From: Spisula solida
Taxonomy: Eukaryota; Mollusca; Bivalvia; Venerida; Mactridae
Assembly (NCBI GenBank): GCA_947247005.1
Contig: OX365955.1
Coordinates: forward strand, 15,419,322-15,483,321
Direction of reading: 5' to 3'
Length of the DNA: 64,000 nucleotides
This document shows, piece by piece, positions 11,301 to 21,400 of the stretch (positions within the stretch are counted from its first letter, which is position 1; every line of letters starts with the position of its first letter). Both the position numbers and the translations under genes were made by a program. The notes under the pieces are model-generated. The model did not search any database. It saw only the letters and a list, made by a program, of their open reading frames with translations, and had not been told where the DNA came from.

Positions 11301-12862
11301 GTTACCATGTTGACGAGGAATAAGTCCCTTACTGGACATGTGTTTATTTAAATTATTTAAGTATTTCTTTCCAATGTCATGACATAATAGAAATGTTTTT
11401 TTACATACAACTGTCCCCATGAATGTCAGCGTTCTTCTATTCCTCAATCGTTTTTTACCACGTTTCGTCTTCTCAGTTAAGTTATCATTCAATAATCCCA
11501 TGATGTACGTTTCTTTGGTGTCTCTATCCATTTCTTGAATGTTCAATATATAATTAAAGATTTGATCGTCTGCAAACTTTTTACGGCAATCTAAATTACA
11601 ACAACGGGCATTTTTAAATTTCTTAATTTTTTCTAAATCATCGTCCATTACAGCCAAATTATTATCACAGTCAACCTCACCACTACCATCCTCCTCTTCA
11701 TCAGTACTATTGTCCTCTGGTTGCAGGTCAGCATCATAACCAGTTGCACCATGGTCCTCCTTTGAGCTGTGTACGAAATCCCTCGCTCTTGTAGCAATTA
11801 GATCACGTGTATCTGTGACGTCCACATCAGACTCAGAGCTTTCATTATCAATCTGAGAAACCACAGGTGTGCTCACGGGTGTTCTTCCGAAATGCCCCGA
11901 GATAATACTTGCCAATTCCTGCAATTAAAATTCAATTAAATTTCAATTACTGCAAAATAGGGATAAATCATATTTATCTACATGTACACTGGTATGCATG
12001 CACATGTAGATCTACGCTGATTACTGAAATTCTAGTTGTTGTACTGTTATAGAACATTGAATAACTGTAAAGTGTAATGAAAAAATTTTTATCACAGTAC
12101 GCGTACTGTAGGTCTAGATCTATTACAGACCTAACTAATATTAAAAGACAAGTGTAAATTATACGAACTATGTACAGTGCGACCAAATATGTTGCCCCGT
12201 AAATTAAATACAGTTTCATACCTGATGATCGCATGTGTATATTAATTTGTTTTCATTTAACGTGTCACAACAATTGTTTTTTAAACAACGCGCATTTGAA
12301 TTGTGAAACAGCCTATATATGCTGTCCCAGTTAGCGGACATCGTCTACTGTGTACACAAATGAGTGATGACGTCACTAGAAACGTGTATGCAATGTGTTG
12401 CATAAAGTCGGTCAATTTGCAGCACATAAAGTAAACATAGAACGATATGGCATTGGAATTTAAAACAATTTCATTCTTGTAAGGTAATCAGACTCGAAAT
12501 GGACACAGAAAGAGGGTCAGTAATAGCGATAAGATTGCATGTATGGTACGGACAGCGAATGTAGGAAAACAAATAGACATCATGCAATTTTAAAGTTTTC
12601 AATGTGTGCGAATGTGTCGAGATAATAAAAGAACCAGTTCACTGATGATCGTAGCCTGATCGTAGCAATCAGTCATAATGTCATGCTAATATACCGCTCC
12701 ACTCTCCGATGACCGAATAGGCACAATCCGTTCAATTTTGCGCGAAACGACCTTCGGTGTATTCTGATCGATATCGGCTAAATATCACAATTTTAAAGAG
12801 AGACAACACATACATCAAGCAATAAGTATATTCATAAATCATACCTCCAACTCGCTATCCAT
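8321..12862 (-). CDS. Intact six-exon gene for a 638-residue transposase-like protein of an uncharacterised conserved metazoan family
   Basis: Minus-strand coding exons are 12845-12862, 10896-11918, 10134-10470, 9754-9846, 9156-9357 and 8321-8564. All five introns are GT-AG and the phases (0,0,1,1,2) join without a stop. The ATG has an in-frame TAA 12 nt upstream. Visible features: an acidic, Ser/Asp-rich N-terminal third; Cys at ~112, 113 and 117; a block around residues 200-270 with PRQHGNTGRKPHNAL; a CATC motif at 312-315. A C-terminal core follows, with FTFDFSQNV (D371), SDNCPGQNKNKY (D456) and a GHARCLVDAGF block (D498). I recall this order from long uncharacterised proteins in corals and molluscs, possibly Pfam DUF7869 (from memory, unverified). 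The spaced Asp residues look like an RNase H-type transposase centre, which is inference. The gene lies within the TIR pair 5680/13523. It could be a live transposase or a domesticated host gene. Confidence 0.85.
9526..9725 (+). mobile_element. Probable tRNA-derived SINE in intron 4 of the gene
   Basis: The head (9526-9598) has a pol III A box TGGCAGAGTGG at 9533-9543 and a B box GGTTCAATCCC at 9577-9587, at tRNA-like spacing. The T arm is mismatched, so this is not a functional tRNA. The downstream body extends to roughly 9725, where the similarity I can judge ends. It is in the antisense orientation to the host gene. The body family was not recognised, and the 3' limit is approximate. Confidence 0.5.
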
Positions 12863-12954
12863 TCTGGTAGATTAATAGTGCAGAATGTTAAAATTCCCAC
12901 GACGCAACTCCGCATGTAAACAAAATTTTCTCCCGCGGTAAGTGACAGAAGTTC

Positions 12955-12974
12955 GACGTCATTTATGACGTAAT
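12955..12974. promoter_or_regulatory. Paired CRE-like sites upstream of the gene's ATG
   Basis: GACGTCATTTATGACGTAAT lies about 95 bp upstream of the start codon of the minus-strand gene. The two TGACGT-type half-sites match the CREB/ATF core. A further full TGACGTCA is in intron 1 at 12367-12374, and others are near 5955 and 13352 toward the element ends. Use as a promoter is inference; no TATA box is evident. Confidence 0.35.
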
Positions 12975-13671
12975 TATTATAATGTCATTAAGACCCCAAA
13001 TCGCATGACGCGGCTCATATCTATTGATTCTATTTTAAGTAATTGACCTATATAGTACTATACCTCAGCTTTAAATTGTCCTATGAATTATGTCGAAAAC
13101 ACATACTTCGTTGCTGTGGTGACCAATTTCAGAAAAGTACTCCGATTGAGAAAAACGAGGATTTAGTTGTTTAAAACAAAAGTAGCCTTTCCCTGAATGC
13201 AAACAATTTCGATTTTGATATATATTTTGAAAAGTGAAACTTAATTATAAAATTTGTTACTATTTTGAACAGTTTATGTCAAGAATTGATCAAATGGTGT
13301 AATAATGAAATACTTATTTCAGTTACGTCGAATAACGTTTGAATGACGTTTGCGACGTCACACAAAAAGCTCCTAATAGGGACTCTACAAAAACAGCTGT
13401 AACTTCCTTAAAACTCAAGATATTAACATAATATCTTTTGCAATTTGCCTATTTAACATTGTCCTGTAATACTATAGAAAATCTTAAAGTCAATATTTTT
13501 GTCAAAATAGCAGGTTTTCCTGGAAATATTACCATTGGACAAACATTCCTAAAAGTCGCCATGTACTTCACTGCAGTGTAGTTATCTTTCATAATCACCT
13601 CCCTTTATCGTTAATGACATGTACGCACGAAATGCAAAGTCCACAGTGTGACATCCATTGCGGGGTTAGTA

Positions 13672-15051
13672 CGAGGGTTGTTCACATTGGAATGCGATGA
13701 TCTTTCTTGTATCACTGATTCTTTTTAAATATAGTGAGCTGTATATCAAAGATCATTGTAGTAGCTTTAAATTGATACCTCACATTATAACATCCGTTCC
13801 CTGTAGCTGTAACAATACGTCAATTAACACTGTCTACTTGTGTATACTAATGCTTTAATGATTGGGAAAATGTCACTTTGTTCTGACCAAATTCGGTCCA
13901 ATTTAAGTTGTGTTCTTAATGCGGGAGCAATTACAAGATTTAAAATAACTTTTATGGTTAAATGGTGTCGTGTAATGTGTTATTCATCAACTATTTGATA
14001 GTTTAAGAAATTAAGAAGTGGTGTAATTTTATTTGGAAATGAACCCCATGCACGCCATACAAATACCACAACTTACTAGAAAAGGTTTGAGAAAATCAAA
14101 TATTTTTTTGAAAACTGGTGGAGTATTTACACCTAAGCAAGTAACTTAATGTGTTAGGAGCTATTCATACAGTATTCAAACATATTACAAAAATTAAGAC
14201 GATAAATATAGTTTGAATGACCCTATCTGCTTTGAGACGCCAGCACATGTGCCCTTGCAAACTGTCCAAAAATAGTTAAAACAACTTTGTTCATGTCGAA
14301 GTCCATTCAAGGCTACCTTATCCAAAGTAAACTCACAAACTACGAGTGATTTGTTTCGTTAAAAGACAAAACAATGAACTAAACTTGCAAGCTGTGGAGT
14401 TCGGGAATGACGCTAGACCGTTTGCAAATGAAATGACCACACGGGTTCGTTTTGTCACCCATGCGACAGATCCATTACCAAAAAGGGCCAGCAAAGACAG
14501 AACAAACGTATGCAGTGCAAAACGCACCATGGACGCCAGTAGAAATGTACACCTTTTTCATATAAACCAAGTTTCTACCATAAAATGGACAATGGGTGAA
14601 TGCCAAGCTTAACAAACTTAAGGTAAATTCCTTCAGAAATTGACGAAATACTCCGATAATCGCTGCCCAGCCAAATATTTGAAGGATGGCATACTATTGC
14701 AGAGCAATGTGCCTCCACCTGCAGCAGCCATTCACTTTCTGAGAAGCGTGAACGTTCTTGAGCTTTCCGACCATCCTTATTTGTCAAGCATTGACCCTTG
14801 TCTTTATTTGTTTCAAACGACTCTTAAATTACATTGTCGGAAAAAATATCAAATACGATAAAATCTCGGTTTGGCTCACGTCCAGTATAGGTACAGTGTT
14901 AACATCGCATTTTAAAAAAGGAATAACTGAATGAAATTTGCATATATATCGGAGAAGAATACTGCAATAGGATCAAAGGCTTGTTTCATTAGAATATATC
15001 AAGGACAAAAATTTATGGGCTTAGTTGCATTCCAATTTGAACAACCCTCGT
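13672..15051 (+). mobile_element. Decayed mariner-type element (1,380 bp)
   Basis: The ends are inverted: CGAGGGTTGTTCAMATTGGA then ATG, beginning at 13672 and ending at 15051, with TA on both outer sides (13670-13671, 15052-15053). The length is normal for a full mariner. The plus strand keeps a recognisable transposase C-terminal region at about 14680-14861. The middle holds a segment (14285-14420) shared in inverted orientation with 5290-5440. The 13524-13669 stretch between this element and the gene-bearing one holds nothing I recognise. Confidence 0.75.
14640..14861 (+). pseudogene. Mariner transposase C-terminal remnant
   Basis: Mariner transposases carry a conserved block with an Asn/Asp-Asn-Ala-Pro-Pro-His catalytic stretch and a later YSPDLAPCDFFLF motif. 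Here the frame reads ILLQSNVPPPAAAIHFLRSV, then VLELSDHPYLSSIDPCLYLF, the same layout with many substitutions. The second catalytic Asp of the HDNAPPH motif is replaced (SNVPPP) and the DFFLF motif is degenerate. No continuous N-terminal half is recoverable. Inactive. Confidence 0.75.
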
Positions 15052-15053
15052 AT

Positions 15054-16836
15054 ATTGACTTTCTTGACATATCCATTTTAAGGATATGGATGGTTCGTTC
15101 TATGTAGGACACTTGCGTGGATGGCTAGTAGCTACTGCCGTCAATGTTGGTCTTTGGATTCTGAGTGCGCTTCGATATTAGTATACGGAGGTGTGTGTGT
15201 TTCGTCAAGCTTTATTCCGTTCCTTGCTTATGTAGGCTTTTCTTAAATTGTTTCGCTACTGACGTCATCCAATGGAGAATGTGACAGCTGCTTATGACAC
15301 AGCAAGTAACTAAATGAGTGATCATTATCCGTTTATGTCATTAAAACTTGGACCTCTGATGCTTAGAATAAGTACTGTATCAAGCAGTATCTGGAGAAAC
15401 TGATTGTGATGATTATGTCTCTTGTGCTTACTGCCAAATATTCCGTTAATTAATACCGTTCTTTGGACAGTGTAACGAACTCTCATAGCATTCAAACGCA
15501 CCGCGAATGTGAATACACAACTTTGTTGCAAGCATTATGCTTTCCAGAGCGACCGTGTTCATTCTGATATAGTGTTGCAGACATACAGTGTTCAATTGAT
15601 AGATCACTATATTCATGGTTTTTAAAACGGTTTATTGTACGCATGAAAAATAACGGCATATCATATAATGTATGGATGTATTGTTTAGGTAAATGGAAGT
15701 CCGTTTGTTCATTCTGCTTGTACTTCGTATTAACTATGATCATTTTAGTTCAAATCAAATAAGTGCACCAATCCAAACTTCAAAAGTAAATGGTTAATTG
15801 CATGAAACTAAATATAACCATGAACGAGGGACACTGTTAGATTAGTTAAAACAAACAACATTATAAGGTAGGCAGATTATCGGCAATATGACTACTGACT
15901 GTCGTTAGTACAAATCGCATTGTAAGGTTCTTTAGCTTTATATGCAAGAGTTCTAACTATTGTCATATGAAGTAGCCGCCAGGACTGATGAATGCAAGTT
16001 GCAATCACTAAGTCGCAATCGATGTGAAATAATACGTTGGAACATAAACGTGCTCTGGTTAATTTATCAATTCAATATACCAGACAGCTTCATCGTGATA
16101 ATGTAAAATGCTTTGTTGATAACGACATTATCGTGCACCCTATGGATAAATACAATTAATTTATACGACACTTGAGACACATTAGGATACATATCATGGC
16201 AACGTATAATTCAACAATCATAATTATTGTGTTTTTCATTTTTCATTTCTCGAGAACGGTTGTAAAAGGTTTTATGGAAAGGCAATAATAACCATGTTTC
16301 GTATATATTGATCAATAGGTATCGTGTATACAATAACGATACATATAGCGCCAACTATATGACGAACGCGATAAAATGCTTAAACACACACGTTAAAAAT
16401 TTTATTTTCGCCATTTCTGAATATAAACATTTAAACAGCATCATTATGTAGATCCTACGGTCCATTACTTTTATCACAATTCGTATTTCAATTTTCTTCT
16501 ACGTCTGTATTTATAGTCTAGGCCAATCTTTACATTGCAGTATTGCATGATGTATGCCCTTGTAGCATAGTTCTACGTATATTGCAAATATAACAAATAC
16601 TTCCGTCTGTGTGAAAGTAACTATCGACTTTCCTTTGTTTGTGTTACTTAATGAAGGCGATAGTCTGGATAGGCGGAGCAACAGGAACGAATTAAGTGGC
16701 TAACCTGACCGTTAACGATGGGATTAATAGAGTCATTTATCAAATCCCTGACAATATGAATGGACTCATCTCGTAAGCGAAACAAAAAGTTGAAATAACG
16801 TACTGAATTTACTGCGGCGTTCCCGACAATATTACA
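15054..16836 (+). repeat. Paralogous unit, copy 1 (displaced block)
   Basis: Non-coding. 15190-15245 (gtgtgtttcgtcaagcttta and on) matches 33645-33710 and 47210-47270. 15600-15740 resembles 38720-38830 and 52680-52780. 15960-16260 matches 38950-39330 and 52910-53280, including 'ataccagacagcttcatcgt' and 'gacattatcgtgcaccctaa'-type stretches. In copies A and B these blocks are about 5 kb apart. Here they are within 1 kb, so copy 1 has lost or moved the middle. No coding features. Confidence 0.6.
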
Positions 16837-16841
16837 CTAAA

Positions 16842-18213
16842 AACAAATTACTTAGTAAAATGTTATTACTTATTTCAAGTAATGTTCAGTAATACTTACA
16901 GTAATTAATTACTAAGTATTACTTACTTTTTAAGCTATAGTAATATAATATTACTTGAAGTAATTATGCTTCTTTAAGTAATTTAATCTGAGGGGAACTT
17001 CTACATTTAAGTATTTATATTACTTAAAATTTGTATGAACAATAATGTTGTACAGTATAGAATTTGCAATCAGAGTATACAGCCCAGAAAATAAGTTAGG
17101 GCAATTTTATCACAATATCTCAGACCCCTAACTAAAATTTAAATGTTGAGCGGAAAATGATTTTCCATTTTAGTAATAGCAACCTTAATTGACTACATCA
17201 TCGCCACTTTCAATCGCAGACGTACAGCATCTTTACACAAGCCGTGTGTATACCAATTTACTTTATTTTTATTGGTGTACCTTGAACAGTATGTTAAGAT
17301 ACATGTATACTCTGAAATACAAACTCGTCATAAACTTTAACGTGAACAGACGACACTTGCAACATAACTTGCATGGTTGACAAGTGTAAAGAATTTTGTT
17401 GACCAGGATCAACAATGATCAACACAGCACTTCAATTCAGTCCACCATGGTCCAAATCAATAGGGTCATCTACTGGTCACCACCAACCTCCACACCCAGT
17501 TTGAGCAGTATAGACCATGATCACTGCTTGTCCGTAGTGATTACATACATGCAGTCTGTTAACAATTTCTCAGCCAAACTTAATAAAGCAAATTTTGATG
17601 GATAATATATATCTGAGATATTATATTAATGCTATTTTATTATTATTAAAGGGAGGTAAATTAAAAATTATACCATTAAATTGCCTTTAACACACTTAAA
17701 ATACATTGAAAAAAGTTAATAATTTATCTTTTCCGAAGCTATAGAAGAATAAAACAAAGCTATAAACTTAAATTGCTATTGTAAAAAAAAAACTTAAATG
17801 TTTCTTTTACTTTATGAATCTGTACATATAGGAAGTTTTTATCAACATACATTAAATCAATCAGTATCTTGATTATTTATGATGCTGGTAATTGAAACAA
17901 AAAAAGTAATTACTTTACTAAGTATTTTATATTTACTAAGTAAATTATTTACTTAGTAATTAACAAGAAATTGGTTAGTTAAATAATTACTAAGTAATTA
18001 GTTTACTGAGTAATTTACATTTACTAAGTAAATTATTTACTTAGTAATTATTTGGGTAGTTATTCTTTTACTTAGTAATTAATAAGTAATTCATTAGTAA
18101 TTAATTACTAAGTAATACTTGATTTTCTGACAACTATTTTTACCTGAAAATTTTCTTGAAACAAGTAAAAAAAATACTTGCTTTGAGTATTACTTAGTAA
18201 TTTTTTTTTTGAG
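16842..18213. mobile_element. Foldback-like element with arms of TTACTAAGTAA subrepeats
   Basis: The left arm (16842-16990) and the right arm (17895-18213) are built from near-palindromic subrepeats of TTACTTAGTAATTA, and the outer ends are inverted (ACACTAAAAACAAATTACTT against the reverse of aatttttttttttgagtg-type sequence). The middle (16990-17890) is AT-rich with no transposase. Long inverted arms made of short subrepeats are the hallmark of foldback-type elements. The ORFs inside (17189-17380, 17396-17605) lack family features. A GACGACACTTGCAA motif occurs at 17351 inside and at 18217 just outside. Confidence 0.55.
17607..18213 (+). repeat. Direct repeat, first copy (pair with 19930-20588)
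   Basis: Begins atatatctgagatattatat, continues through gctatttta and gggaggtaaattaaaaatta, and ends in the TTACTTAGTAA arm. The whole ~600-bp block recurs in the same orientation at 19930-20588 with modest divergence. The pair flanks the 160-bp tandem array. Confidence 0.8.
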
Positions 18214-18779
18214 TGAGACGACACTTGCAATATAGTTCTCATTATTCTTGGAACAGTAGAGCTAAAAAGCTGGCTGTATATATTTGACACATTCTTGATC
18301 ACTTCAAGAGTTTTGTTATTGAATGTATGTACTATATATACCAGACAAAACAAGACTGCGTTCAATATACGCTTATGCCCCCATGGATAAAGTAGGGTAA
18401 AAGGCTGTACAACGCTGGAAAAAGTCGGGAAAACCCTGGAATTTTTATCAGACAGCTTGGACATTGGAACTTAGAAATTTTAGATTCTGGAAAAACATGG
18501 AAAAACACTAATGTGGAATTTTAGAGTCAAATTTTTAGGGAAACTTAGTCTATTTTTACATGAAAATAACTTAGAAAAATTGTATTTCAAAAGAGAAAAG
18601 GAAAGAATCCAAAACCAAAAGGTAAGCTTCAACAAGCTTGAAAAATGCAAGGGCTAATATTCAGAAGTCTGCAAGTGTGCAAGAGCGGACAACATTTATA
18701 TGTCTAAACAAGAGTGCCAAAATGTCAGAAAATACGCCCGTCTTGGGGCATGGTGAGTCTCAGGGCATGGTGAATGAAA

Positions 18780-19925
18780 AAAACAAACAATCCAAAAAAA
18801 TTTTTAATTAAAGGACCATAACCCAAGAAGGCCTATGCTGATTTGGCCTACAATTAAACTTGTCTTAGATATTATATCCATAAACATTGTCACAAAGTTT
18901 GAAGACGATCGGATGAAAACTGTTTGCGTTAGAGCACAGACAAGGCCAATTTCATTCTTATTTGGTAATTAATGGCCCATAACCCAATAAGGCCTAGGCC
19001 GATTTAGCCTATAATCTAACTTGGCCTAGATATTATTCCCATAAGCATTGTCACAAAGTTTAAAGATGATCGGATGAAAACTGTTTGCACTAAAGAACAG
19101 ACAAGGTCAATTTCACATTTATTTTGGTAATTAAAGGACCATAACCAAATAAGGCCTGGGCCGATTTGGCCTTTAATCTAACTTGGTCTAGATATTATGC
19201 CCATAAGCATTGTCACAAAGTTTAAAGACGATCACATGAAAACTGTTTGCGTTTGAGCACAGACAAGGCCAATTTCATACTTATATAGTAATTAAAGGCC
19301 CATAACCAAATAAGGCCTAAGCCGATTTGGTCTATAATCGAACTTAGCCTAGATATTATGCCCATAAGCATTGTCACAAAGTTTGAAGATAATCGGATGA
19401 AAACTGTTAGCGTAAGAGCACAGACAAGGCTAAGTTCATACTTATTGGGTAATTAAAGGCCCATAACCAAATAAGGCCTAAGCCGATTTGGCCCATAATC
19501 ATACTTGGCCTAGATATTATGCCCATAAGCATTGTCACAAAGTTTGAATACCATCAGATGAAAACTGTTTGCGTTAGAGCACAGACAAGGCCTATTTCAT
19601 ACTTATTTGGTAATTAAAGGCCCATAACCAAATAAGGCCTAGGCCGATTTGGCCCATAATCGAACTTGGCCTAGATATTATGCCCATAAGCATTGTCACA
19701 AAGTTTAAATACCAGCGGATGAAAACTGTTTGCGTTAGAACACAGACAAGGCCTATTTCATACTTATTTTGGTAATTAAAGGCCCATAACCAAATAAGGC
19801 CTTAGATGATTTGGCCCATAATCGAACTTGGCCTAGATATTATGCCCATAAGCATTGTCACAAAGTTTGAAGACAATCGGATCAAAACTCTGAGCGTTAG
19901 AGTACAGACAAACTGCTGGACGCCG
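18780..19925 (+). repeat. ~160-bp tandem array, seven units
   Basis: Units begin near 18810, 18967, 19131, 19289, 19451, 19613 and 19776 with a block like 'aaaggcccataaccaaataa'. They share 'ggcctagatattatgcccat', 'aagcattgtcacaaagttt' and 'cggatgaaaactgtttgcgt'. The array ends in gacaaactgctggacgccgcc at about 19905-19925. I recognise this style of repeat from bivalve sequences (memory, not a search). No ORF runs through it. 18216-18780 upstream holds no gene that I can support. Confidence 0.85.
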
Positions 19926-19929
19926 CCGT

Positions 19930-20588
19930 ATATCTGAGATATTATATTAATGCTATTTTATTATTATTAAAGTGAGGTAATTTAAAAATTATACCATTCA
20001 ATTGCCTTTAACACACTTAAAATACATTCAAAAAAGTTAATAATTTATCTTTTCCAAAGCTATAGAAGAATAAAACATAGCTATAAACTTAAATTGCTAT
20101 TGTAAAAAAGAAACTTAAATGTTTCTTTTACTTTATGAATCTGTACGTTTTTATCAACTGACATTAAATCAGTCAGTATCTTGATTATTTATGATGCTGG
20201 TAATTGCTTTACTAAGTAATTTTTATTTACTAAGTAAATTATTTACTTAGTAATTAACAAGTAATTAGTTAGTTATATAATTACTTAGTAATTAATTTAC
20301 TAAGTATATTATATTTACTAAGTAAATTATTTACTTAGTAATTAACAAGTGATTGGTTAGTTAACTACTTAGTAATTAATTTACTGAGTAATTTACATTT
20401 ACTTAGTGAATTTTTTACTTAGTAATTTTTTGGGTACTAATTATTTACTTAGTAATTAATAGGTAATTCATAAGTAATTAATTACTAAGTTTTACTTGAT
20501 TTTCTGACAACTATTTTTACTTGTAATTTTACTTGAAACAAGTAATTACCTGATTTGAGTATTACTCAGTATTTTTTTTTTGAGTGTA
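19930..20588 (+). repeat. Direct repeat, second copy, with foldback-type right arm
   Basis: Same sequence as 17607-18213: the AT-rich middle, then 20205-20580 of TTACTTAGTAA subrepeats, ending with tttttttttttgagtg. No matching left arm precedes it. Either this is a second element truncated on the left, or the two direct repeats and the 160-bp array form one larger composite. Confidence 0.75.
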
Positions 20589-20589
20589 A

Positions 20590-21398
20590 GTAACGTGTCA
20601 AGTGGCATAAACACTCACTGTTTATTGTATTAATGGTTGATGGTATTTGTAATTAGGTCAACAATGGTGTAGTTGGTATTGTAAAAGCTTTGTGAAGACC
20701 AAATAATCCAATGGACGGTGTTTGCATTTCTCGTTCATAATCAACACTGCAAATCCCAAATATACCTAATCCTTTGGGGCAATATTGTTATATGAGTTAG
20801 GCATTTACTATTCTTGACAAATATTATATCACAAGTATTATTCATGGTACTGATATGATTTGGAACTGCGTCTTGACTTAATATCGTGTTCCTGACAGAC
20901 TGCAAGATGTGTTAGAAATACCTTGTTCACAAAAAATTCTATTGAACCTTACGGACACAATATTGTGCGTATATCCGTTTTGAAAAAATGTAAGTTCCCT
21001 TTTACTTGTATAACCCTTTACACGTATAGCAAACAGCACATGTCATGCAACCGGACGCACAAACAAGTGGCGCTTAACAAGTTTCCTCACACGTGAAGTA
21101 TCTATTACATATCTGAAATAACAGAGTGTGCCTTGATCGTAAATGTTTCAATACAAACAGCTGGAATATACGGAACAATATCTCTAATACGGCCCTCAGT
21201 ATAGCAAAATCCTTTCTGTAGTAAACACCTTCAAAGCTTCCCTAAGCTAATATCAATTTTAAATATAATCTTATATTTGCAGTTCCCAAAGGTTGTTGCT
21301 CTACAGAGGTTGTACTATTCTCTGTAATATACCACCTGACACATTGTTAAGACGGTCGACTTTAACTTTGGAAAACCCGGATAAGAAGCAATTTCCTA
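20590..21398. other. No recognisable feature
   Basis: AT-rich sequence between the foldback-like arm and the 21401 TIR element. I see no gene, RNA, or repeat shared with the rest of the window. Confidence 0.4.
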
Positions 21399-21400
21399 TA

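Larger units (their letters stand above)
5680..13523 (-). mobile_element. Candidate ~7.8-kb TIR DNA transposon carrying an intact multi-exon gene
   Basis: CCAGGAAAACCTGCTAT at 5680-5696 recurs inverted at 13507-13523, with a few more matching bases inside (TGACA). A second inverted pair, GGGGTCTTAATGACATT, lies subterminally at 5783-5799 and 12982-13000, and TGACGT-rich stretches flank both ends. The block lies where copy 1 loses alignment with copies A and B (33530 and 47100), and alignment resumes near 15190, after the adjacent mariner remnant. Contents from left to right are a ~365-bp tandem array (6100-7235), a gene-free stretch (7235-8260), and the minus-strand gene (8321-12862) whose first exon is close to the right end. 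No clear target-site duplication was found, so the exact ends remain open. The superfamily is not recognised. Confidence 0.6.

Noticed and set aside
14575..14787. 70-codon minus-strand ORF
   Set aside because: Antisense shadow over the plus-strand mariner transposase remnant.
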